In this document: piece after piece, positions 24,873 to 36,085 of the stretch
How the letters are laid out: each line of letters opens with the position of its first letter
Position numbering within the stretch: the first letter of the stretch is position 1
From: Gossypium raimondii
Lineage: Eukaryota > Streptophyta > Magnoliopsida > Malvales > Malvaceae
NCBI RefSeq assembly: GCF_025698545.1
Contig: NC_068571.1
Coordinates: 42,131,733 to 42,195,732, forward strand
Reading direction: 5' to 3'
Length of the DNA stretch: 64,000 nt
Position numbers and translations under genes: made by a program
Notes under the pieces: model-generated
Database searches by the model: none
Told to the model about the DNA's origin: nothing
Seen by the model: the letters and a program-made list of their open reading frames with translations, nothing else

Positions 24873-25785
24873 TTAAGCAATGCAGTGTGAGTCAGTGCTT
24901 GTTTTTTGGTTTTTTTTTTTAATTGGAGCACTCTCGAATTTTGCTATCGGACATTAAAGCATTTACGCGTGGAAGGGGTGTGGTGTTAGTGAAAATTGAG
25001 GGGTGCTCTTAAAGTATGCCACGTGTGGTTCAGACAAAGATTTTGAGTTTTTGACCCATGTTTTCTTGTATCTAAGATCATAAGATCTTGTCGGAATAAA
25101 TTGAACGTGCTGGGCTTGGCCCAATAACAAAAGTAATGGATAATGCACACATCTTAAAAACATTATTTGCACTAGAGGTCCTCAAAGTACGATCAGATTT
25201 TAAATCAGTCCCAAAATTTTAAATTGTTCTAATTTAATCCAAAATGATTAGTATCACTTAGATGAGATCCTCTGTTTTCACCATTCCTTTCTTTTCTTTT
25301 ACATAATAAATACAATTTTTTTGTATTTACAATTAATATAATGTTATTTAATTCTATTACTTTTATAAAAAAATTAAAAATTTTTATATAACTAAAATAC
25401 CAAAAAGTCATATTTTAAATTATAAACAATATTTTATTACAAATAATTTATAAAATATTGAACTGATTAATAATTAATATTTTAATAATAAATTTTCTTT
25501 CTTCTATTCTTTTTCTTATCTATTTCTTGTTTTTTTATTTTTTAAAGGTACTTAAATTGTACATATTTCTCATCTTTGGTATTTAATTTTTTTAAAACCT
25601 AAACTAACTTTTCATGACCCAAGTGACCCTTCATTAGAAAAAAAACAACCAATTAAAAGCTATCATGTTATAAAAACAAATAAGCATTATTTTGTAATTA
25701 ATGCATGGATTTTATAGCTAAATTACATTAGAAAAATGCATGCATGCATGAATTTTTTTTTATTTATAAAGGAGGTCGTAACATA
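24873..25785. other. Intergenic, AT-rich
   Basis: FRL3 upstream region and 3' flank of the glycosyltransferase pseudogene. No further gene recognised. Confidence 0.5.
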
Positions 25786-28288
25786 TTAATTTTCAAGTAA
25801 TTTAGCTATAAATTCATCAATGTTTTTATCTGAAATTCCACCTTCTTCGACTGCCTTTTTAGCCAAATTCTTCCATTTGATTGTATTCATCTTAATCTCT
25901 TTACCCTTTTCTCCATTTACCAATTCGTTTAAGCACCGCTCGATCGTCTCTTTCGTCGCTAAATCATTCTGATTTCGCTGACCCGTAATCCCAATGCCCC
26001 ATACATCCTCCACTAGCTTCGCATTTGTGATCTGATCGGTCTAAAACGGCATCTCCAACATCAGAACACCAAGACTCAACGCTTCGAGAACGGAATTCAA
26101 GCCGCAATAATGGGTGAGAAAACAACATATATCAAGTCGTGAGACAACACCTCGAGTTGATTGCACCAAGTCACCACCAAGCCTTTCTCCTTAGTTTCCT
26201 CTAAGAAATGGGTTGGGAGTTAGGCCATTTCGGTTGTTTCCCTTACGACCCATAAGAAGTTACAATCGCTGCCTTTCAAGGCCAAAGCTAGCTCTTGCAT
26301 TTCGTTGGCTTCCGGTGATGCAAGGCTTCCGAATGAGACGTACACGACTGAGCCGTTTGGCTTGCCGTTTAGCCAACTCCGACAAGCATCTGTCTCTGGA
26401 TTGAAGATATTCATGCCGTAGTCTTTGTCGTCGTCAAGTCGTTTGTCTAAGTACATTGATGGAATTGTTGGTCCTATTGTCATTACGTTCCAAAAACTTG
26501 ACATCCAATCCACCACCTAATCAACAATCAGTTAGTAATTAAGTTGATAATTATGAATGAAAATACCTTAATCCAAAATCAATTCAAATTTAAATTTAAT
26601 TCAATCTAATTTGATCATTAAAATCAACAGTCTAAGCTTATCCGACCTATACTTTTGAATTAATGAAATTATTTGAATATGAAATTTATCTAAACTCGAA
26701 AGAATTTGGACCAGTAGTCTAAAATAATTTAAACATTAAACGATTTAAAATTTTTTTTAAAAAAAACCTCAAGTCTCAAACTCAAATGATTCAGAACCAA
26801 AACAATCCAAACTTGAGACAAATCAAATCAAAGTTTATTCAAACCCAAAACTAAACAAATCAAAATTATTCAAAAATTTCAAAACTCAAATTGATCCGAG
26901 CCAAATTGTTCTAACCCAAAAACCAATCTAATTTACCCAATTGATAAGTGTATATGAAGTTAATAATTACCAACGTATATCTAACAATATGACCTAGACT
27001 CAGAAATTCAACTTATCAATCTGATTTGGCCAAAAATTAGAAACAATTTAAAAATGGTCCAACTTGAACTTGAATTGACCCAAACTTAAAATGACCGAAA
27101 CTTGAAATGATCTAAATCCAAAGTTACTTGACTAGATAACTCAAGCCTAAGAGTGTAAATGGCTAGTACTCACAAATTATTCAAGTTCGAGTCAGAAAAA
27201 AAAATCAAATTTAATTTAGTAATTATTGGCCAAACTCTAGCTCTAATAGTTCGAGCGGGCAATCGAGTTGAATTCGAGCACTATAATGCTCGATTTCAAC
27301 AGCTCGGAAGCGTCATCAAGTTTTTTATTTTAATATATTTTTATATTATATTAAAAGAGTTTATGCTAGAATGAATTTAATCAAACTTAAGTTCAAAATT
27401 AAGTAGCAAAATAGATATATAAACTCAATCAAACTTAAAGACGAGTAACTCAATTATGTTTTAAGCCGAACTCAAACTTAAAATTATTAGATGGATTAAA
27501 CTTTGAAATTCAAATGAAGAATTTAATATTATTTTAATTTCACACGGCTAAGTTACACTCCTACTTGAGTTTCAAACCGGAATAGTACTCAAAATTAATC
27601 CGAAGCAAAAGGAGTAGTATTAAGAAAGGACATACCTCCTCTAATTCGTAAAAATGTTAAAAAACACCCAGTCAGCTCCATCTACGTTCTCAAACTGTTT
27701 CACAATAACATCAAACCAAGCCGACTGCGGTTCATAATCAGAAATAAACGACGGCAGCTCCGAAACTTGAAGCAGAGGCAATCCAGGGAGTGAAACATTA
27801 ACCTCTGGAAGCAGTGGCAGCTGAAGAATCCCCTTACTAACATGGTAATACACATTGTTCACAGCACAAGATTGGGTGAAAAACACAGCCGACGGTATCC
27901 CAAACTGCTTTGCAACGTCCAACGCCCATCGTAAGAACCCATCGTAGACAAGAACAGGACGATCGCCAGTATCGACGAGTTTCTTAATTAAAGTTACCAA
28001 GCTGTTAGAACCCACGGAACAAAACGTTTGAAGGTAAACTTTGGTGCTAGGGGCCTGGTTAGAGCCGCCTTCGTCGAAGCCGTCGGATATGGTTTCGAGG
28101 TCGGCGGAGGTGGTGGAGCATGGGTTGGGAAAGAAGGATTGGAGATGAAGACGGTGGTGACTAAGGTGGTTTTGATGCCTTTGGAGACTAAGCGTTTTGC
28201 GAAATGGGACATGGGGGTTATGTGGCCTTGGACTGGGAATGGGAAGATTAACATGGGGTAAATTTCTGGTTTTATTTTCTTCTCCCAT
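25786..28288 (-). pseudogene. UDP-glycosyltransferase pseudogene, UGT74 type
   Basis: Two-exon layout typical of UGT74 genes: exon 1 at 28288 to about 27640, then a 1.1 kb intron, then exon 2 at 26518-25786. Such enzymes move glucose from UDP-glucose to small acceptors in the cytosol. Recognisable parts: FPFPVQGHITPMSHFAKRL, LVYDGFLRWALDVAKQFG, PNGSVVYVSFGSLASPEA and the start of the PSPG box, WCNQLEVLSHD. Defects: frame changes near 28252, 28145 and 27655; a TAA where Lys or similar is expected at 26220; a frame change inside the PSPG box, where HCGWNS reads HYCGLNS; and TAG where MPLWTDQ has Trp (reads MPF, stop, TDQ). Several of these would each destroy the enzyme, so a dead gene is more likely than sequencing error. 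Confidence 0.9.
26519..27639. other. Intron of the glycosyltransferase pseudogene, repeat-rich
   Basis: The first half (26560-27130) is built of short AACTTGAAATGACC-like and TCAAACCCAAAC-like phrases, a decayed low-complexity repeat. The second half (27140-27560) has ttcgag-rich sequence (tcaagttcgagtc, agttcgagcgggcaa) of a dispersed repeat. Known UGT74 introns are usually much shorter, so the intron appears swollen by repeats. Confidence 0.45.
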
Positions 28289-28345
28289 TGTGGTCTCTCT
28301 TTACTCTCAGTTTTGCACTTTTGCTTCTTCCCTGGTGTCCATGTG

Positions 28346-28355
28346 TATATATATA
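28346..28355 (-). promoter_or_regulatory. TATA box of the glycosyltransferase pseudogene
   Basis: tatatatata about 58-68 bases before the original start codon at 28288, a normal plant spacing. The promoter outline is intact although the coding region is broken. Confidence 0.45.
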
Positions 28356-28912
28356 CTCCCCTCCCATAACGACGGCTTCTCCATTTCTCATAAATAACAT
28401 GGTAGGTAAGAACTATTAATTATTAGGATAAATTATATTATGATGGTTTTTTTATATAGTTGTGATTCAATCTCTATAATTTTATTTTTACAATTAATAT
28501 CTATTATTTAACTCGTTTAATTTTTTTAAATTTTAAAATTTGAATCCTATTAAATGGTAGCAATGTTTTTTTTTTTTTGAATCAAAAAAATGGTAGCAAT
28601 GTTATTTGAATCAGATCGGGTCTATCAATTAGATCGAGAATCAATTAGGGTACCAATTTAAATAGGGGCTTTAAATCAATTGACCTAGAAATCAATACGA
28701 ACCAATTGAACCAAGCAAAAACTAATTGAACCAGATTTTTTAATTATTAGTATTTTTTGAATTCTTAATAATTTTTTAATTGGACTAGTTGGACCAGCGA
28801 ATCGATGATCAAACCGGGTCAGTCCAATTTAAAAAAATAAATAAATAATAGTTGTTAAATTCATTAAGTTTTGTTATTTCCAAAATCTTATGCATCAAAT
28901 ATATGAGAATGG

Positions 28913-29140
28913 ATTGTATGAAACTATGATTCCACGCCATTCTTATCCCTTTGCAATAGAAGAATGGCAAATCAGATTTTTTCTCCTGATTTTTAACTTT
29001 TTCCTATTGAAAAAATTCAAATGGAGAATTGGATTTGAATTTTTTAGTAGGAAAAAGTTGAAAATCTGGAGGAAAATTTGATTTGTCATTCTCTTATCGC
29101 GAAGGGATAAAGATGTCGTGAAATCACAGTTTCATACAAT
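28913..29140. mobile_element. Foldback MITE (hairpin), full copy
   Basis: 228 bp that is almost entirely two inverted arms of about 110 bases. The left arm begins attgtatgaaactatgattcc; the right arm ends aatcacagtttcatacaat. Inner parts also pair (ttttaactttttcctatt with tagtaggaaaaagttgaaaa). It would fold into a long hairpin if transcribed. Confidence 0.85.
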
Positions 29141-29595
29141 TCATTTTGTTGTGAATCGACCCGATTAAGCAACGAACAAGTGAAAATAGCAAAAGAAATT
29201 GAGAATTTGAACCCACAAATTTAACGTAGAAAAATCCCTCCAAAGAGAATAAAAATCATAGATAAAGATAATATCACTATAATGGCAAAAGAACGAATAG
29301 TATAAAAGATGAAGATAAAAACTAAACCCCAAAAACAAATAACCCTCAAAACGTAAACACAAAAGTTCTAATATCTAATTGGTATATTTTATGAGGTCAT
29401 AAAAGAACATATTTATAGGCTAAATTCATAGGTGAAATAATAATAAAATAATCTAGACTAATCGAATTTGATTGAAACAAATTCTAAACTAATCGAGTTT
29501 GATTGAAACAAATAAACAGAATTTAACTGGAAGATTATTTTTCAAATTTGACTGAAATAGGGGTCATACTTAACACATTCTCTGCACGGGAAAGG

Positions 29596-29639
29596 ATTGT
29601 ATGAAAATGTGATTGAGTAAAATCACAGTTTCATATAAT
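29596..29639. mobile_element. Minimal 44 bp derivative of the foldback MITE
   Basis: attgtatgaaaatgtgatt, six unpaired bases, then aatcacagtttcatataat. These are the two outer termini of the 28913-29140 element with everything between them missing. A small perfect-looking stem-loop. Confidence 0.7.
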
Positions 29640-29865
29640 GTATTCTTTGTAAAATAATTATATTTGCAGCTTAATTATGGTTTTAGTCCATCCAACTTAA
29701 ATTTTGAGATTTAATTTGGCATAATTTCAAGGATGAAACTAGAAATTTTGCATTAGGAGGTTGAGATAAATTATAAGCTTGGAGAGATCAAGAATACAAG
29801 GCATTAATGAGAATTTTTTTTAAAAACATGAGTCTAATTAAAATTTTTAAAGAGGAGCTGAGGGT

Positions 29866-29960
29866 TGATTTTTAGCTCGATTGACATAGGCATCGTTATC
29901 AATGCAGGAGGATATAAGTTCGAGCACGCTGAAACGCATTATTTACCTATTTATGGGCAT
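29866..29960 (+). mobile_element. tRNA-derived SINE-like element, copy 2
   Basis: Related to 16580-16720. A-box-like tagctcgattgacatagg and B-box-like agttcgagcac are about 30 bases apart, followed by the shared acgctgaaacgcattattt. Ends not defined. Confidence 0.55.
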
Positions 29961-30844
29961 TATTCATGCTATCTCAGCTTATTATTTTCATATATTAGTT
30001 TAAAAAAAGTCAATAACTTTAGTGCCCTACATTTTGAGGATTGAACCATATCTCGGTTGACACTATTGTTGCAACAATTAGTGATTTAGGCAAATATAAT
30101 CTTCCAATTTAAAAGTTTGCGAGCGACCATGAATAGTAGAAATTATATTAAAAAATCGCAATTCAAAAAGTATAGGGATAAGAATTATTCAATTAGAGAA
30201 CATAGATTAAATTTATATCTAGTACAAAAATCATAATAAAACCTAACTCTTACCATTTAGTATAAAATTAAAATTGATTGATTCGAAAAATTTAAAAACT
30301 AAAATTAATCAACGGTTAAATCCACCATTTATACAGCATGAAATTCAATCTGTCATATTCTTATATATTAAAAAAATATATGAAAAAGCACAAATAAACT
30401 TAAAAATCCAACACTTGAATATAATTGAACATTTTTCCTTCGGTAATTTGGCTTGATGTTGAGCTGCAGCCAAGGTCATCAATGGGAGAAGAGGCGGCTA
30501 ATGTTTCTTTTTAAAGACTCTAATTAGAGGAGGGCGGCTAATAATGTTTTTAGATGCTGAAATGAGCAAAGGACGGCTTTCCCATGGTAATAATTTTGTT
30601 TTTTGATCATCATCATAATAAATTTTCTAAATTTAGCCTCTCCTACATTAGATCTATAAAACATAAAGTGTTCCCAAAATATTGTACATGAATCTATATA
30701 CAAATATGGAAAAATAAGAAAAATGATAAATTACAAACACCTAACATGCCAATCACCTCTTCCTTTTTCTTGAAATATTCGTGTCTGACATAGAAAAATC
30801 GCGTGTCCTAGTTCGTTTTTGACCTGATTTTAAGCTGCAAATGA

Positions 30845-33800
30845 CTAAGATGGTGCAGTTTCATCGTCAGAATCATAGTGTGGGTTCCCTTGAAATCCAG
30901 GAAAAGCTTGTTGCATCATTGGATTTACTGGAACTGGGAATGTTTGTTGCATCATTGGGTTCACTGGGACTGGAAATTTATGCGCAGAACTAACAATGGT
31001 TCGTTCGTTTATCGTCCCCACTTCCTTACAGACTCGATCAAGAACCGTAAGGAAATCCCTCACCACCATGAAGATTCTAAAGGGATGAGCTTCTTCCTTT
31101 GCTGAATTCCCATGGAAGTATTCAGTAATCTCCTTGACTAGTGATAGTGCTAGCCTTTCATGTGCTTGAATCCTTGGGATTTCCTGTTCAGCCATTTTCA
31201 TAAACTGGTTCATTGATTCCGAAAATTTCTCTTTGCTCTCATCCAACCCCATTGTTTCGTTTAACCGTAGGACGTCACTGATGTTTTCGAGGCCTCTAGA
31301 AAGCTTGGAGACATCACTACTGAGTGCCTCTGAATCCATTGCAGCTGCTTTTTTAACATTGGTGAGCTCTGAACTAAGACCTGAAACGACTTGTAAACCG
31401 AGTTTTCTACACCGAGCATCTTCGGTTAAAGTGGAGTTTGGTGTTTGGTTGGTATTCGAAAGACGAGCACCCTCGGCTCTAAGGATTTCTTGCACGACGA
31501 AATGTAGGAGTGTTGTCTTACCATCAGCACCCTTGACATCAATAAGTTTAAGGAGTGTATCGAGTTTAAAGGCTTGTGCATCGCCCCGATTCGTCCCGAC
31601 ATTCATCCGGTTCCCGGTCTTGAGTACTGCCTCTAGCAGCTTCAAAAACATCCTACTGTTTCTCAGTTCATCACAAGCCGCCTACGAAAAGGAAAAAAAA
31701 CACACAATGTCATTTTAGTCCATTGCAAAATAGATCGAAACGATGGAATCGAGCCGAATTACCTCTAGAGTTTCGAAAGAGTTCTTAAGGTACTCAACTT
31801 CAGACTCGAAATTAGCTACGTACAACATCGCATCGACCCGTTTAAATGCAAAGGGTATATCGAGAACCATCTTCAAGAATCTCTCAGCTGGACCGAGCTT
31901 AACAGGTGAATCATCTTTATACTCCTTCAATTTACATTCTTCTTCCATTGTTGGTGCCATTCTCAATAAACTTTCAAGAAATCCAGTCCCAAGTGTATCT
32001 AGATTACCTGTAAATCACCATAGATATGAAACTTAGAACCAAACATTTCACAATACATATCATCTTATAATGCCATTTTGTACCTTCTAAAAGTGCTTCA
32101 GAAACTTCCTCCAATGTCACATTGAGTGCTTTCAATAAAATTGCAATGTTCTGTGCCTTTTTGGGATCCAATACTCTATTCTCTTCGTTTGGTAATGGAA
32201 GAACGGACCGCGGTGTCGTTTGATTCGGTTTCGAGTTCGGATTTACGACGAATAGTGTTTCGATCATCTCTTCATTCAACCTGCAGAAACCAAATTGTTA
32301 GAATCACATGGAAGGACTGAACTGAATTCAAGTAAAAGAACTAAACAAGTGGAATTGTTACTTGAATGAGCTTGATCTAAGGTGATCCCACACCATTTCA
32401 CGACCAGAGCTAGCTCGTACTTTATCCCAATGTAATGGCTTTAACTTGGGTTTTAAACCTTCCTCCTGTTCTTCCATTATAAACGGTGTTGAAGAGGGTG
32501 TTAATGGAGGCAGCGGCTTTGATGTTTGTTGTGCAAAAGATACTGATGGAACTGGTTTTTCCCAGAGCCGTCGTTGCTTTGGAGGTGGAGGAGGTGGCGG
32601 AGGAGGCGGTGGAGATAAGATAGGTTTCTGTAAAGCTTTGTTAAGTCTTAAAGGAGATGATTCAGGGCTTTTTTCTAAAACTCTTTCTGGTGATGAAGAA
32701 GCCAAAGATGATAAAGAAGGGGCTTTACTGTAAAAATCAGGCTTCAATGGTGACATTTCTGGGCTTTCCTCGAAAGCTCTGTTTAACAATGGTGAATTTA
32801 AAGCTCTGTCTGGGGATGTAGAAGCTGAACAAACTGAAGGATCGTTGCTTTGAGAGTCTTTAGTACCAGGTGAAGCTAAAATCAATGGAGCTTTCATGTT
32901 TTGAACGAAATCCTTGAAGTTTTTAATCGATTCATCGAGCTTTTCGATCAACACTCTGTTTGGAGAAGACAGTGAAGGTGATGATGAATCAGGGTTTTCA
33001 ACCAATGCCGGGGACGGTGAAGGAGGTTCCATGTTTGGTTCGTTTGATTCTCTTATGAACACTCTATCTGGTGATGTGGAGATCAATGACAACGATGGAG
33101 ACCGTATGGTTCCATTAATGGATGCATTTGAAACTCGTGGTGAATCAATTAAAATCCTCTCCGGTGAAGCTTGAGTTTGCACGAGTTGTGGAGATTTCGG
33201 GTCGGGCCATCGGGAACTAAAACTAGCCGGCGGGGAAATACTAAGTGAACGAGACCTGGCCGGAGAACCCGAACTGGAAGATGAACACGAACAAGTACTA
33301 CTAGATTCAATGGTTTTCGCCGCCGTGAAGACCCTTCTTGACCCGGATCCGGTTCCGGTCGAACTATCACGCCCGCCCAATGACCCTCTCGGCGAATAAA
33401 ACACCTCTTCTTCATCATCATCATCTTCTTCTTCTGTACCGGACTCTACTACACCGTCCCGACAGTTCCGACCGGTGTTCTGTCGGGACAGAGGCGGCAA
33501 TGGGTGGAGCTCCGGAGAGTACATTTTTGTCTGATCTAACTCGTCATTGCCCGGAGAGTCACCGGAACCGTCGTCGAACCGGCCTTGTGAGTTCACCACA
33601 GTTCCCAAATAAAGGAACTCGGAACTGGTCGTCGACGTTGTTCTCACCTTACGAGCACCGGCGGTATTGTTATTATTGTTATTGTCATTGTGGTTGTACT
33701 GGCATGCCCTACTGCTATTATCCGACGTTACGGTCTTGTTATCTTCAAAGCAGTCACGTCTCGGCCCACGTTGTCTACAATAGACAAAAACGATAATAGC

Positions 33801-34193
33801 GGCGACAATGGAGGCGGAAGCGACGGCGGCGATAGCAAGGATAACGAGTTTCTGGGAATTATGTTTGGGGGTGGGAGTGTGAGGGATGACAAGGGAGGAA
33901 ATATTGGCGGGAAACGAAGCGAAAGTGGAAGGAGGAGGAGGCGGAGGAGCGGAAGGGAAGGAAGGGAAAAATGGGGAACCTGGAGGAGAAGTGGCGGCGG
34001 AGGAAGATAAAGTGTATTTGGGGTTGGGTGGAGATGGAGGAGGTGGAAGAGAAGGTGGTTCAGAGGAAAGAGTGGAGTATGGTTCATGGAGGAGCCTACG
34101 ATTAGGAACTTGAAGTGCTTCACATGATGAAAATGACCACCATAAAAGGAAGAAGAAACAGCCGCCGGCGGCAGAGGAGGTGGAGGAAAGCAT
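30845..34193 (-). CDS. FH1: Group I formin, AtFH1-like
   Basis: Four exons, 34193-32362, 32280-32084, 32007-31763 and 31681-30845, with matching phases, encode 1036 residues. The protein nucleates and elongates actin filaments at the plasma membrane. In order: signal peptide (about 1-25), Pro-rich extracellular segment (45-95), transmembrane helix (about 116-139, [21 protein letters not shown]), a Ser/Pro-rich cytosolic linker with repeated SPDRV/SPERV units, a poly-Pro FH1 tract (about 535-550), and an FH2 domain from [15 protein letters not shown] (about 581) through [50 protein letters not shown] and [15 protein letters not shown]. The C terminus has a duplicated [11 protein letters not shown] unit. 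I chose the ATG at 34193 because it is the only in-frame ATG with a good ACCACC context and a signal peptide directly after it. Confidence 0.95.
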
Positions 34194-34210
34194 GGTGGTC
34201 TTTTGCAGGT

Positions 34211-34252
34211 TTAAGAGAAAGGAGACATGCAGAGACAAAGGGATTGATTCAT
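34211..34252 (-). CDS. Upstream ORF of the formin mRNA (13 codons)
   Basis: On the minus strand an ATG at 34252 opens a 13-codon frame ([13 protein letters not shown]) that stops at 34211, 17 bases before the formin start codon, in a different frame. If the leader includes it, scanning ribosomes would meet it first. No conservation data available. Confidence 0.35.
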   Translation of the reverse strand: MNQSLCLCMSPFS

Positions 34253-34259
34253 GGTATCA

Positions 34260-35811
34260 GTTACTAGTTGAAGTAGAAGATTTGTGATGGGTTACGAAGA
34301 AATTTTAACTTAAAAAGATAAACATTAAATTAATTTAATTTAACAATAATTAATTTGTAAAAAAAACAATAATAAAATTTAAAATTTTTTTAAAAGATGA
34401 GCAACTTATAAATTGAAATGATTTTGTTTCCACGAACAAAGAAATGAATCCAGCTAAGATTGTTTTTTAATAACTTTTATATTTAAAAGTAAAAATTTGT
34501 ATAAGTATAATCACTGCATTTAATTTTTAATTACATTTTTATATTTTTAATAAATTAGTCCACTCAAAGAAAAATAGTAAGAGTGGTTTGATTGATTGAT
34601 AAAAATTGTAAAAAAAGAAAGGGCGGGAAATGGAAATTTAAGACAGTTGATTTGCCGACAATTACGTCCCGCAAATTTAGGTCAATTTAAACGGTCGGAC
34701 TTTCCACCTTTTCTCCTCTAGTCTGCCACTTTTTTGTGCACTTGGGGAGCTCTGATAAATTCACCGCCTGTCACTCAACCACCACCCTTTTTTCTTGTAA
34801 GAATTCTACGCTTAGTAATTAATATCCTATTTTAATATTTTAATAATAAGAAATAGAATATTGAAGTAAAATATTCCTGATCGATATAATATACAATAAT
34901 TACATTAAAATATATATAAGGATTAATTGCATCAATAGTTCTGAAACTATCGCTCATATTCTACATTAGTCCTAAACTTCAAAATATTTTACCTAATTCC
35001 TTAAAGCACTTGTTTGTATCAGGGGCAGCTGGAGGCTGACAGGACACCGACCCTCCTTAAAATAAAGAATTTTTTATTTAGACTCTTTAAAGTTTTTAAA
35101 TTTTTAAATTAGTAAAAATAAAATTATATTTTGGCTCCTATAAAAATGATAAAAATTTAATTTAATTTTTAAAAAATTATAAAGATAAAGACTATTAAAA
35201 TGATAAAATTACACTTTTATTATCGTAAGAATTACAATTTAATTTTAATCCCCCATACAAAAAAATTTCTAACTTCGCCTTTGGTATCAATCACATATTT
35301 CCATCGAGCGTTAAATACAAGTTTAAATTTTAACATAAAGCATTTTTTAAACAGAAATTAAATTGTAAATGGAAGACTGAACAAAGGCTTCGGCTCCTTT
35401 GATTAAAAGGAAAATTTTTCCTTAAGACCCTCCCAAATATTAAATCATTCCATTAAAGTCTCTTAGTTGTTAATTGAATGAAAAAAGATTCTATTTTTGT
35501 TTCCTCTAAAAACTAATAATACAATTTAATCCTTTTTAACCCTTTCCAAAAAAGTTATAATTTTATCTAAGCCTCTAAGCAAAATTCTTAACTTTGCCCT
35601 TGATGCCATCAAATTTAGGAAGGATATTTTATTAACATGCAAGATTCATGTGATAAATGCACATTTATTTGTAGTTTGTCCACATGTATGATTTTAATCT
35701 TCACCCGTTTTATGATCTGAGCATAATTTTATTTTGGCTAAAGATGGTATTCAAGTAAAATCCTTCGAACAGTAACAACTTCAGAATTCAAACTTGATCC
35801 AAATACTTTGT
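34260..35811. other. Formin upstream region and dispersed repeats
   Basis: The promoter side of the formin gene, then repeat-derived sequence. 35030-35290 is a MITE-like copy ending ctaacttcgccttt. 35380-35605 is a related copy starting aaggcttcggctcctttg and ending ttaactttgccctt. No gene seen. Confidence 0.5.
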
Positions 35812-36085
35812 AAAATATATCTCTTCTCACCATCCCCATAGTGTATTAGACAAATGTATGCATTTCGATTAGGGTCGTATTCTAGAGTTACAATTTTATC
35901 ATATATCTTTTTCATTTTGTCAAAAATCAATTTTACGGTATAGACGCTTATAACCTCCCTTTATGCCTTGCGGTAATGATTCCTCTAGCATTACGACCTT
36001 CACCAAAACGATGCTGTCCATAGATCAAATTATTTTGTGGATTGGATTTTACTTGACTATCTACAGTTCCATTGTGTGTGTCCAG
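35812..36085 (-). pseudogene. rpl2: Plastid rpl2 fragment (second NUPT)
   Basis: The minus strand reads [38 protein letters not shown] and then, after a frame change, [11 protein letters not shown], followed by [20 protein letters not shown] in another frame. This is the first exon of plastid ribosomal protein L2. Frame breaks and a stop after KIDF show it is dead. It covers roughly codons 13-100 and is separate from the rpoC insertion. Confidence 0.88.

Larger units (their letters stand above)
28400..30844. other. Intergenic between UGT pseudogene and formin
   Basis: Holds the foldback MITE, its 44 bp derivative and SINE copy 2, plus a dispersed repeat with ccgggtcagtccaattt-type phrases near 28600-28830. 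No gene recognised. Confidence 0.5.

Noticed and set aside
33149-34113. Long alternative frames (Arg-, Leu- or Gly-rich) over formin exon 1
   Set aside because: Shadows of the Pro/Ser-rich formin sequence in other frames; low complexity and no independent start context.
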